Assembly (NCBI GenBank): GCA_031254115.1
Contig: JAIRUZ010000064.1
Coordinates: 1 to 38,332, forward strand
Reading direction: 5' to 3'
Length of the DNA stretch: 38,332 nt
From: Streptococcaceae bacterium
GTDB lineage: Bacteria > Bacillota > Bacilli > Lactobacillales > Streptococcaceae
The notes under the pieces were generated by a model. It made no database searches, was not told where the DNA came from, and saw nothing but the letters and a program-made list of their open reading frames with translations. A program made the position numbers and the translations under genes. Below are positions 32,018 to 38,332 of the stretch, piece after piece (within the stretch, counting starts at the first letter, position 1; every line of letters begins with the position of its first letter).

Positions 32018-32419
32018 ATGACTAAATACGAATTGCTCTATATCATTCGCCCAAACATTGATGATGCTGCAAAAAATGCTTTGGTAGAGCGTTTTGACAA
32101 CGTTTTGACGGAAAATGGTGCGACCATTGAATTGTCAAAAGATTGGGAAAAACGTCGCCTCGCGTATGAAATCCGCTTTAACGGCGAAATCATTCGCGAA
32201 GGTCTCTATCATCTCGTGAATTTTGAAGCTGAGTCTAACGCGGCTTGGGTTGAATTTGACCGTCTGGCTAAGATTTCTGGCGACATTATCCGTCAAAATG
32301 TCTTGGTAGTTGACGCGTATCCAGGTCTTCCAAAAGCAAAAAAAGCTGCGAAAGCTGACGTTGCCGAAGAAGTTGCTGAAGTTGAAGTTGCTGCTAAAGC
32401 AGCAGAAAGCGTTGAATAA
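32018..32419 (+). CDS. rpsF: ribosomal protein S6 with acidic tail
   Basis: S6 binds 16S rRNA together with S18 in the 30S platform. The core [15 protein letters not shown]...RRLAYEIR...[12 protein letters not shown] is typical and ends near residue 97. About 36 more residues form an Ala/Glu/Lys/Val tail ([18 protein letters not shown]), longer than the usual 95-100 residue protein of streptococci. AAAAGGAGG precedes the ATG. It is followed by ssb with a one-base TAATG overlap. Confidence 0.95.
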   Translation: MTKYELLYIIRPNIDDAAKNALVERFDNVLTENGATIELSKDWEKRRLAYEIRFNGEIIREGLYHLVNFEAESNAAWVEFDRLAKISGDIIRQNVLVVDAYPGLPKAKKAAKADVAEEVAEVEVAAKAAESVE

Positions 32420-32904
32420 TGATTAACAATGTGACTCTTGTGGGACGCTTAACGCGTGACCCAGAGCTGCGCACAACAGGCACGGGCACGGCAGTTGCAA
32501 CATTTAGCCTTGCGGTCAATCGGCGTTTTAAAAATGCGGCGGGCGAGCGCGAAGCAGATTTTATCAACTGTGTCATTTGGCGTCAAGGGGCCGAAAATTT
32601 GGCTGCTTGGGGGAAAAAAGGTGCGCTAGTTGGCGTGGTCGGTTCGATTCAAACGCGGAGTTACGACAATAATCAAGGTCAAAAAGTCTATGTGACCGAG
32701 GTTGTGGTTGACAATTTCCAGATGCTTGAAAGCCGCGCACAGCGCGAGCAGAACGGAACGGCAGGCGGTGGCAATTATTCGGCCGCAAGTCGTCCAACGC
32801 CGCAAACACAACAAGCAGCTCCAAACTTTGGACCTGATGATCCGACAAATCCGTTTGGCGGCGCAACGCCGATGGATATTTCAGACGACGATCTTCCATT
32901 CTGA
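32419..32904 (+). CDS. ssb: single-stranded DNA-binding protein
   Basis: Coats ssDNA as a tetramer during replication, repair and competence. The OB-fold (1-105) begins [18 protein letters not shown] and contains [16 protein letters not shown] disordered Gly/Asn/Gln/Pro linker follows, then the acidic tip [10 protein letters not shown] that binds partner proteins. 161 residues is typical. Coupled to rpsF; rpsR follows 82 bases later. Confidence 0.97.
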   Translation: MINNVTLVGRLTRDPELRTTGTGTAVATFSLAVNRRFKNAAGEREADFINCVIWRQGAENLAAWGKKGALVGVVGSIQTRSYDNNQGQKVYVTEVVVDNFQMLESRAQREQNGTAGGGNYSAASRPTPQTQQAAPNFGPDDPTNPFGGATPMDISDDDLPF

Positions 32905-32986
32905 TAAGCAGATGGAAATGTGAGCGCTGAATGCAAATTCAGCGGGATTAAGATTTGCACGGCAAATCTAAGAAAGGATACGAATT

Positions 32987-33235
32987 ATGGCTTTTCAACA
33001 ACGTCGCGGTAACTTCAAACGCCGCAAAAAAGTTGATTTTATTGCAGCTTCAAAAATTGATTACGTTGATTACAAAGATACGGAGCTTTTGGGACATTTT
33101 GTTTCTGAGCGCGGAAAAATCTTGCCACGTCGCGTGACGGGCACGTCTGCAGCAAATCAGCGCAAAGTCGTTAATGCAATCAAACGTGCGCGCGTGATGG
33201 CTTTGATGCCATTCGTCGCTGACGAAAACAACTAA
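32987..33235 (+). CDS. rpsR: ribosomal protein S18
   Basis: S18 pairs with S6 in the 30S platform. The sequence has the family's [23 protein letters not shown] and [29 protein letters not shown]. 82 residues. AAAGGAT stands before the ATG, and a short hairpin (AGATTTGC/GCAAATCT) lies in the gap after ssb. It ends at a terminator formed by the palindrome arms. Confidence 0.96.
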   Translation: MAFQQRRGNFKRRKKVDFIAASKIDYVDYKDTELLGHFVSERGKILPRRVTGTSAANQRKVVNAIKRARVMALMPFVADENN

Positions 33236-33240
33236 AATGA

Positions 33241-33265
33241 AACCTGTCAGCTGACAGGTTTTTTT
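33241..33265 (+). terminator. terminator of rpsF-ssb-rpsR made of palindrome arms
   Basis: AACCTGTCAGCTGACAGGTT is a 20-bp perfect palindrome followed by a T-run; CTGTCAG and CTGACAG are the arms of the iterated repeat with no spacer. Confidence 0.9.
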
Positions 33266-33280
33266 GATGCAATAAAGGCA

Positions 33281-33397
33281 ATGTTTCTCTGGATAATTTT
33301 TAGTGTGAGCGTGCTGGTGCTGATTTACGGCGTTTTTGTCGAGCCAAATCGACGCCGTACTGTAAACCATTTCTGTGGAATTTGGTATAATAAGTCA
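33281..33397 (+). pseudogene. possible remnant of a membrane metallophosphatase, in frame with the regulator
   Basis: The stretch would encode one N-terminal hydrophobic helix followed by VFVEPNRRR. Firmicute membrane metallophosphoesterases often start with a helix and then an (I/V)EPN(R/K) motif, so this may be the decayed beginning of such a gene. It is in frame with the Rgg-like gene, so the track fuses them, but a good promoter lies between. It may also encode a real 39-residue leader. Confidence 0.3.
33383..33391 (+). promoter_or_regulatory. extended -10 promoter of the Rgg-like gene (leaderless type)
   Basis: TGG TATAAT with six bases (AAGTCA) before the ATG at 33398; no Shine-Dalgarno sequence. 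Confidence 0.65.
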
Positions 33398-34192
33398 ATG
33401 AATAAGAAACTGCTCGGTGCAGAAATCAAGAAACTCCGCTTGGAAAAAAGGCTTTCTCAAAAAGAATGTTGCGCGGGAATTTGCTCGCAGCCGCTTTTGT
33501 CGCATATTGAGTCGGGCGATTATATGCCCGCAGCTGATATTTTGCTGGGACTTTTGGCACGCTTGGGAATTTCGGCAGCTGATTTGACGCTGCAAAGTTA
33601 TTTTCCGATGAGCCCAAATAAAAGCATGAACGCGTTCTGTGAAACGCTTTGCCGCGCGCATGATTATGAAAAATTACGCGATTTTTTACTGGACGACGCA
33701 ACAATCGACGCGGTGACAGAAGCAGAGCAGACGGGCTATTTTTATTATTTGGCGGTGGCTGAAGCGCAGACAGGCGACGCGACGGCTGCCAGTCAAAATT
33801 TTCAACTGGCGCGCGCAGAAACTGACAAATTGACGCTGATTTCACGCCTGAGTGATGCGGCTTTGGGCGTTTTAGCGGCACGAAAAGGGCAGAAAAATGC
33901 GACTGTGGCTGTGTTCACGCGTGCATTTGAGAGGCTTGACGCGGCTCATTATGATGAAAATCTCAACAGTTTGTATTATTTGAAAGCCTACAGCGCCCAC
34001 CTCTTGCACGACGATCTGTCAGCGCTGACAACGCTTGAGACGGGTATTCGCTTCATTTCTGAGCATGATTCGCACTATATGTTAGCCAATTTTTATTATC
34101 TCGCGGCGCAATTAGCTACAGAAAAATCTGATTTCTTGCGTCACAGCGCGCTTTTTTCGAGCTTATATCACGAAAAAATTTATAAAGTATAA
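33398..34192 (+). CDS. Rgg/PlcR-like transcriptional regulator
   Basis: Residues 5-60 form a helix-turn-helix (IKKLRLEKRLSQKECCAGICSQPLLSHIESGDYMP), and the rest is an all-helical region of tetratricopeptide-like repeats, the layout of the Rgg/PlcR family of often peptide-responsive regulators. 264 residues, a little shorter than the usual 280-290. The start is the ATG at 33398, because the -10 box lies just upstream. No small peptide gene of the SHP type was recognised beside it. The SRPBCC gene downstream has its own ribosome binding site. A near-perfect palindrome encodes LSALTT. Confidence 0.78.
   Translation: MNKKLLGAEIKKLRLEKRLSQKECCAGICSQPLLSHIESGDYMPAADILLGLLARLGISAADLTLQSYFPMSPNKSMNAFCETLCRAHDYEKLRDFLLDDATIDAVTEAEQTGYFYYLAVAEAQTGDATAASQNFQLARAETDKLTLISRLSDAALGVLAARKGQKNATVAVFTRAFERLDAAHYDENLNSLYYLKAYSAHLLHDDLSALTTLETGIRFISEHDSHYMLANFYYLAAQLATEKSDFLRHSALFSSLYHEKIYKV
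34016..34031. repeat. iterated palindrome, 15 of 16 match (in Rgg-like gene)
   Basis: CTGTCAGCGCTGACAA, encoding LSALT. Confidence 0.8.
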
Positions 34193-34202
34193 GCATGCTT
34201 AT
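34189..34202. repeat. 14-bp palindrome at the end of the regulator gene
   Basis: ATAAGCATGCTTAT spans the regulator stop codon and lies upstream of the SRPBCC gene. It could be a weak terminator (TTTTAG follows) or an operator. Confidence 0.45.
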
Positions 34203-34225
34203 TTTAGTTTTGGACAAATTTCTCC

Positions 34226-34231
34226 TATAAT
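34226..34231 (+). promoter_or_regulatory. -10 box of the SRPBCC gene
   Basis: TATAAT without a clear -35, followed by AAAGGAG before the ATG at 34257. Confidence 0.5.
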
Positions 34232-34256
34232 CGCAACATTAAGAAAGGAGATTTTC

Positions 34257-34667
34257 ATGAAAACTTTATTTGAAAATCAAGCAAACACCACCGCAACCGT
34301 TGACGCAACGCACACTTTCCTCGAAGCTCCAGAAAATATTGCCCGCTGGGCTTACGATGTCGTGAAAATGGTGCCTGAAAACGCGCTGAAATTTAGGATT
34401 GTAAGGCCTGAGCCAACGTTTAACGGACAAGAAATCCTCACGGTGCACAGCGGCGCGAATGCTGTCAGCTACGTTGTGACGGGCGAAATGCTTGATTACA
34501 CGATTGTCTTTGGGCTGTCAGCGCTGACAGACGGCACACAGATTACCGAGCGCGTTGAAGCAGAAAATCTAGGCAAATTGAGCCTCCCGCTCAAATTCAT
34601 GACGCCCATCATGCAACGCGAATTTCAAAAAAATTTGACGATGCTTGTCGCTTTACTAGGAAAATAA
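34257..34667 (+). CDS. SRPBCC-fold (START-like) small protein
   Basis: 136 residues with the pattern of the SRPBCC ligand-binding fold: an N-terminal strand (TATVDATHTFLEAPENIARWAYDVVKMVP), a long beta sheet, and a C-terminal amphipathic helix (MQREFQKNLTMLVALL). This superfamily binds small hydrophobic molecules, and a function cannot be assigned. The ATG follows AAAGGAG. It lies directly after the Rgg-like regulator, which might control it. A full palindrome copy encodes LSALTD. Confidence 0.65.
   Translation: MKTLFENQANTTATVDATHTFLEAPENIARWAYDVVKMVPENALKFRIVRPEPTFNGQEILTVHSGANAVSYVVTGEMLDYTIVFGLSALTDGTQITERVEAENLGKLSLPLKFMTPIMQREFQKNLTMLVALLGK
34515..34530. repeat. iterated palindrome CTGTCAGCGCTGACAG (in SRPBCC gene)
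   Basis: Perfect copy encoding LSALTD. It is the last full copy; only a single arm is seen to its right, in prfC. Confidence 0.9.
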
Positions 34668-34670
34668 AAC

Positions 34671-34700
34671 AAAAATCCTTTCATACCAGAAAGGATTTTT
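34671..34700. terminator. bidirectional terminator, SRPBCC / dhaKLM
   Basis: AAAAATCCTTTC pairs exactly with GAAAGGATTTTT across ATACCA. Confidence 0.9.
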
Positions 34701-34759
34701 GATTCATTTGACAAGGCCGAAAAGTCGCCCAGCTGAACCTGCTTTTCCTTATGTCTGCC

Positions 34760-35134
34760 CTATTTCTCCATCGTCATCTGATTGAGCTGTTCCTCGATTG
34801 CTTCAAAAGAAGCGCCAGCTTGTAAAAGTGCGGCTGCAGTGTAGCTTCCTTCAACCACAGGTACGCTAAAAAGTGTCATCTCTTTAGTTGTCATCTCTGC
34901 GACCATCTCTAAATTCATGCGCGCGCTTCCCAAGTCAAAGAAAGTCAGCAATTTATCAGCCGTATTTGCCTCAACAGCCGTCATGATTGCTTCAAATGAC
35001 GTGCCAATGCTGCCATCATCAAGTCCGCCGGCAATGGTTATCGAAACGTCTCTAGCAACTTCTTGGAGCAGCTGATAAATCCCAGATGCAATCTCTTTTG
35101 AGTGAGAGGCGATGACAATTCCGTAATCACTCAT
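34760..35134 (-). CDS. dhaM: dihydroxyacetone kinase phosphotransfer subunit DhaM
   Basis: Passes phosphate from the PTS to DhaL for dihydroxyacetone phosphorylation. It is an EIIA-mannose-like fold: GIVIASHSKEIASGI carries the phospho-histidine (near residue 11), GGLDDGSIGTS is typical, and FFDLGSARMNLEM follows. 124 residues, the short single-domain form. The start is the ATG at 35134, overlapping the dhaL stop by eight bases (ATGAGTGA). Last gene of dhaKLM. Confidence 0.92.
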   Translation of the reverse strand: MSDYGIVIASHSKEIASGIYQLLQEVARDVSITIAGGLDDGSIGTSFEAIMTAVEANTADKLLTFFDLGSARMNLEMVAEMTTKEMTLFSVPVVEGSYTAAALLQAGASFEAIEEQLNQMTMEK

Positions 35135-35711
35135 CGCACACCTCAAGATAACTCTCAAAAAGATAAGCGCTCGATTGTGTGCCAGGATCAATATGCCCTA
35201 ACGAGCGTTCGCCCAAATAAGAAGCGCGTCCTTTGGTTGCTAAAATCCCCTTGCTTGCCTCAACATAACGGTTCAATTTCTCTTTAGAAGCTGAGTTTGT
35301 CTGTAAATCTTTCAAAAAGGCAGCCCAAATATCAACCATTGTCTTCTCGCCAACTTGCGCTTTTCCGCGCATCTGTATGGCGTAAAGCCCTGACGAAATA
35401 AGCTCTGTCATCTCGGTACTCTCAATCGCCGTTTTGCTCATCGCAAGAAAAGCAGAGCCATAAAGTGGCCCAGACGCCCCACCGACTTTTGACATCAACG
35501 TCATGGCTGTCTTTTTGAAAATGTCTGAAACAGAGGTAAACGCTGCCCCTTCAAAAGCTTTCAGCGTTTCACTCATGCCGCGTGCCATGTTCGCGCCGTG
35601 GTCGGCGTCTCCGATTGGGGTATCAAGCGTGCTCAGATAAGCCTTATTTGCTTGGATTTTTTCATTAAATTTTGACAACCAAGCGCGTGTTATTTCTAGT
35701 GTTAGTTCCAT
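35127..35711 (-). CDS. dhaL: dihydroxyacetone kinase ADP-binding subunit DhaL
   Basis: DhaL holds tightly bound ADP that is phosphorylated by DhaM and donates phosphate to dihydroxyacetone on DhaK. The metal/ADP motif IGDADHGANMARGM lies near residue 30, KVGGASGPLYGSAF near 75, and the all-helical barrel ends in HIDPGTQSSAYLF. 194 residues. The ATG at 35711 is two bases after the dhaK stop, so the track's start at 35759 is too early. Confidence 0.94.
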   Translation of the reverse strand: MELTLEITRAWLSKFNEKIQANKAYLSTLDTPIGDADHGANMARGMSETLKAFEGAAFTSVSDIFKKTAMTLMSKVGGASGPLYGSAFLAMSKTAIESTEMTELISSGLYAIQMRGKAQVGEKTMVDIWAAFLKDLQTNSASKEKLNRYVEASKGILATKGRASYLGERSLGHIDPGTQSSAYLFESYLEVCDE

Positions 35712-35713
35712 TT

Positions 35714-36703
35714 TCACCACGCAATCGTTTTGACTGGCTCGTTTAAAGCAGTGAGCCAATTTTCATCTTCGAGTTTGATGAGAGTGAGCGAAAGCCCAGC
35801 CATGTCAATCGATGTCATGTAATTCCCGACTTTTTTAAAAACGAGATCTATTTTTTCAACCGCCAGAAGTTGCGCGACATCGTTTGTAAAAATAAACTGT
35901 TCCATAAGCGGTGTAGCGCCCATTCCGTTGACGAGAACGCCATATTTTTCGCCTGGCATAAAGTTGAATTCTTCTTTGAGTTTGTAAACAAGCTCATGCG
36001 CGAGTTCTTTAGAGGGCTTCATGGCTTCTAGGCGATATCCAGGCTCGCTGTGAATGCCTACGCCGTATTCAAGCTCATTGTCAGAAAGCTCGAACCCAGG
36101 TTTCCCAACTTCTGGAACGGTTGCGGCCGAAAGAGCGACGCCGATCGTTTTGATATTTTTGACAAGCTGATTAGCCGTTTGCTTGATTTCTTCGAGAGTT
36201 GCGCCCGCACGCGCGAGACTCCCTAAAATCTTGTGTACCAAAACAGTACCTGCAACGCCGCGCCGTCCTTGTGTGTAAAGCGAATTTTCCACGGCGATAT
36301 CATCGTCTACGATGATTTCTTCAACGCGAATGTCCTCCATTTCGGCCATTTCTTTTGCCATCTCAAAATTCATCACGTCGCCTGAGTAGTTTTTGATGAT
36401 GAGCATTACGCCAGCACCTTCGTCAGCTGCTTTAATCGCTTCGTAGATTTGATCGGGCGTTGGTGACGTGAAAACGGCGCCACAAACAGCGGCTGAAAGC
36501 ATCCCATCGCCAACAAATCCTGCATGCGACGGTTCGTGCCCTGAGCCGCCACCAGAAACAAGCCCGACTTTACCAGATTTTGCGGTTTTTCGGACAATAA
36601 TTTCCCCTTCTGGAAGTTTTTTAACAAGCCCGTCATAAGTGAAAGTTAGGCCATCAAGCATTTCTTTAACGACGTCTTCAGGTTTATTGATAATTTTTTT
36701 CAT
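35714..36703 (-). CDS. dhaK: dihydroxyacetone kinase substrate-binding subunit DhaK
   Basis: Binds dihydroxyacetone covalently to a histidine. Signatures: GLVSGGGSGHEPSHAGFVGDGML near 50, NYSGDVMNFEMA near 105, and the substrate histidine in GVGIHSEPGYR near 215. 329 residues is standard. AAGGAGG precedes the ATG. First gene of dhaKLM. The operon supports use of dihydroxyacetone or glycerol-derived carbon. The iterated palindrome is absent from all three dha genes. Confidence 0.96.
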   Translation of the reverse strand: MKKIINKPEDVVKEMLDGLTFTYDGLVKKLPEGEIIVRKTAKSGKVGLVSGGGSGHEPSHAGFVGDGMLSAAVCGAVFTSPTPDQIYEAIKAADEGAGVMLIIKNYSGDVMNFEMAKEMAEMEDIRVEEIIVDDDIAVENSLYTQGRRGVAGTVLVHKILGSLARAGATLEEIKQTANQLVKNIKTIGVALSAATVPEVGKPGFELSDNELEYGVGIHSEPGYRLEAMKPSKELAHELVYKLKEEFNFMPGEKYGVLVNGMGATPLMEQFIFTNDVAQLLAVEKIDLVFKKVGNYMTSIDMAGLSLTLIKLEDENWLTALNEPVKTIAW

Positions 36704-36896
36704 AAAATTACCTCCTTTTTATAATTTATTTTGTTATACCAACTATATACTATGAATTATATCAGAAAACGTATAAAAATTGCAGTAAATTTCCACTTAA
36801 AAATAAACAACTCTCGAGGTGGACAATGAAGCGAAGCGGAATAACAAAATAAAATCGAATAATTGCCGCTTTTATTTTGTGTTATAATAACGTGTT
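36704..36896. other. intergenic region between dhaK and prfC
   Basis: Holds the dhaK promoter region (TATAAC or TATAAT on the minus strand, not resolved) and an inverted repeat ACAAAATAAAA with TTTTATTTTGT just before the prfC -10 box. AGAAAACGTATAAA at 36764-36777 resembles a cre site on the minus strand with two mismatches. No ORF is evident. Confidence 0.4.
36880..36888 (+). promoter_or_regulatory. extended -10 promoter of prfC (leaderless type)
   Basis: TGT TATAAT with eight bases before the ATG at 36897 and no Shine-Dalgarno sequence. Confidence 0.65.
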
Positions 36897-38332
36897 ATGA
36901 ATTTACAAGCAGAAATCAAAAAGCGCCGTACCTTTGCCATTATCAGTCACCCAGATGCGGGCAAGACAACAATTACAGAGCAGTTGCTGAAATTCGGCGG
37001 GGCGATTCGCGAAGCGGGAACAGTTAAGGCGAGAAAAACGGGGAATTTTGCCAAGTCCGACTGGATGGATATTGAAAAAGAGCGTGGGATCTCGGTGACG
37101 AGTTCAGTCATGCAGTTTGACTATGCAGGCAAGCGTGTGAATATTTTGGATACGCCTGGACATGAGGACTTTTCAGAGGATACCTATCGTACCCTGATGG
37201 CCGTTGATGCAGCCGTGATGGTGATTGACTCAGCCAAAGGTATCGAGGCGCAGACGAAGAAGCTTTTTCAAGTTGTCAAACATCGTCATATTCCTGTTTT
37301 TACCTTTATTAATAAGCTTGATCGAGATGGCCGTGAGCCGTTAGATTTGCTGTCTGAGCTCGAGGAAATTCTGGGAATTGCCTCAGTGCCGATGAATTGG
37401 CCGATTGGCATGGGGAAAAATTTCCAAGGACTTTATGACTTTGACAATGAACGCGTCGAAGTCTATCAGCCCGCTGATGGTGAGCGTTTTGTGGCTTTTT
37501 CTGAGGTCGGAAATCATGCGCTTGCGAAAAATCCCTTTTACGAGCAGGCAGTTGAGGATGCGGAGCTTTTGCAGGACGCGGGCAATGAATTTAACGAGAA
37601 AGCAATTCTTGCGGGTGAATTAACACCTGTTTTCTTTGGCTCAGCTTTGACAAGTTTTGGCGTGCAGACCTTCCTTGAAACTTTCTTGAAGTTTGCGCCA
37701 GAACCAGGCAGTCATAAGACAATTGAGGAGACAGAAATTGAGCCATTTAATCCAGATTTCTCTGGTTTTGTCTTCAAAATCCAGGCCAATATGGACCCGA
37801 AACATCGTGACCGTATTGCCTTTGTGCGTATTGTCAGCGGCGAATTTGAGCGTGGCATGGGCGTGAATCTTTTGCGGACGGGGAAACAAGTCAAGCTTTC
37901 TAATGTCACACAGTTCATGGCTGACAGTCGTGAAAATGTGCAAAATGCGGTCGCAGGCGATATTATTGGTGTCTATGATACGGGAACTTATCAGGTCGGC
38001 GATACGCTGGCGACTGGAAAGCTGAAGACGGCTTTTGAACCTCTTCCAACTTTTACGCCTGAACTTTTCATGAAAGTTTCTGCAAAAAATGTCATGAAAC
38101 AGAAGTCCTTCCAAAAAGGAATTGAACAATTGGTGCAAGAAGGAGCTATTCAGCTTTATCGTAGCTATACGACAAATGAAATCATGCTGGGTGCGGTCGG
38201 CCAGCTTCAATTTGAGGTTTTCAAGGATCGTATGGAACGTGAGTACAACGCGGAAATCATCATGACGCCGATGGGCAACAAGACCGTGCGTTGGATAAGA
38301 GAAGATCAGCTCGATGAAAAAATGTCGAGCTC
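36897..38332 (+). CDS. prfC: peptide chain release factor 3 (partial, runs off the window)
   Basis: GTPase that removes RF1 or RF2 from the ribosome after peptide release. G1 reads SHPDAGKTT, followed by the switch [16 protein letters not shown]3 [14 protein letters not shown] and G4 [31 protein letters not shown] and [13 protein letters not shown] follow in the C-terminal domains. About 478 codons are present of a usual 514, so roughly 36 residues are missing. It is absent from the ORF track because it has no stop in the window. The ATG at 36897 starts the family-typical [22 protein letters not shown]. Confidence 0.95.
   Translation, partial: MNLQAEIKKRRTFAIISHPDAGKTTITEQLLKFGGAIREAGTVKARKTGNFAKSDWMDIEKERGISVTSSVMQFDYAGKRVNILDTPGHEDFSEDTYRTLMAVDAAVMVIDSAKGIEAQTKKLFQVVKHRHIPVFTFINKLDRDGREPLDLLSELEEILGIASVPMNWPIGMGKNFQGLYDFDNERVEVYQPADGERFVAFSEVGNHALAKNPFYEQAVEDAELLQDAGNEFNEKAILAGELTPVFFGSALTSFGVQTFLETFLKFAPEPGSHKTIEETEIEPFNPDFSGFVFKIQANMDPKHRDRIAFVRIVSGEFERGMGVNLLRTGKQVKLSNVTQFMADSRENVQNAVAGDIIGVYDTGTYQVGDTLATGKLKTAFEPLPTFTPELFMKVSAKNVMKQKSFQKGIEQLVQEGAIQLYRSYTTNEIMLGAVGQLQFEVFKDRMEREYNAEIIMTPMGNKTVRWIREDQLDEKMSS

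Noticed and set aside
36764-36777. cre (CcpA) site upstream of dhaK
   Set aside because: Two mismatches to the consensus in an AT-rich stretch; mentioned in the intergenic entry but not called.
37641-38210. 189-aa minus-strand ORF at the right end
   Set aside because: Antisense to prfC, which is certain from its GTPase motifs even though it is missing from the track.

Overview
The window reads as chromosome from a low-GC Gram-positive of the order Lactobacillales, most likely a Streptococcaceae member close to Lactococcus. Supporting points: an hrcA-grpE-dnaK operon with CIRCE elements and no dnaJ after dnaK; cysteine-free forms of ribosomal proteins L32 and L33; a mevalonate-pathway pair (thiolase and HMG-CoA reductase); the N-acetyl branch of the diaminopimelate pathway; dhaKLM; YutD-RlmN; an Rgg-like regulator; and an rpsF-ssb-rpsR operon. 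The GC-rich look of most genes is unusual for that group. No rRNA, tRNA, IS element, prophage or CRISPR array was seen. It looks like ordinary core genome with unusual sequence habits.

Layout. 1-0.6 kb: AT-rich left edge with small unrecognised ORFs. 0.6-4.8 kb: a histidine phosphatase, then the HrcA/CIRCE heat-shock operon. 4.9-7.8 kb: two paralogous small membrane proteins flanking a membrane-anchored glycerophosphodiester phosphodiesterase. 7.8-10.0 kb (minus): thiolase then HMG-CoA reductase. 10.1-13.7 kb: ABC-F ATPase, Cof-type phosphatase, plsX and a 64-residue protein, all overlapping. 13.8-15.8 kb: zwf, rpmF, rpmG. 15.9-20.0 kb: a metal P-type ATPase with a long leader, rhomboid protease and 5-formyl-THF cyclo-ligase (minus), a cold-shock protein, and dut (minus). 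20.2-25.1 kb: a GT2 glycosyltransferase, a 30-residue membrane peptide, UDP-GlcNAc 2-epimerase, YutD, RlmN and a nitroreductase. 25.2-31.9 kb (minus): one lysine operon, lysP-dapA-dapB-HAD-dapH-asd-deacetylase, behind an apparent lysine riboswitch. 31.9-33.3 kb: rpsF-ssb-rpsR. 33.4-34.7 kb: an Rgg-like regulator and an SRPBCC protein. 34.8-36.7 kb (minus): dhaKLM. 36.9 kb to the end: prfC, cut off by the window edge and absent from the ORF track.

Two genome-scale habits stand out. First, a 16-bp palindrome CTGTCAGCGCTGACAG occurs exactly seven times, with several one- or two-base variants, nearly all inside unrelated genes, where it imposes the peptide L-S-A-L-T-(E/D). Its 7-bp arm CTGTCAG/CTGACAG occurs about 48 times by hand count against roughly 5 expected by chance, and two terminators use it as their stem. 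This resembles a highly iterated palindrome or uptake-sequence-like system and is the best candidate here for something undescribed. Second, ten transcription units have an extended -10 box (usually TGNTATAAT) only 6-8 bases before the start codon, with no usable Shine-Dalgarno sequence. This implies widespread leaderless mRNAs, unusual for a Firmicute, next to units with ordinary ribosome binding sites.

All coordinates, counts and structures were worked out by eye; none was computed or searched.
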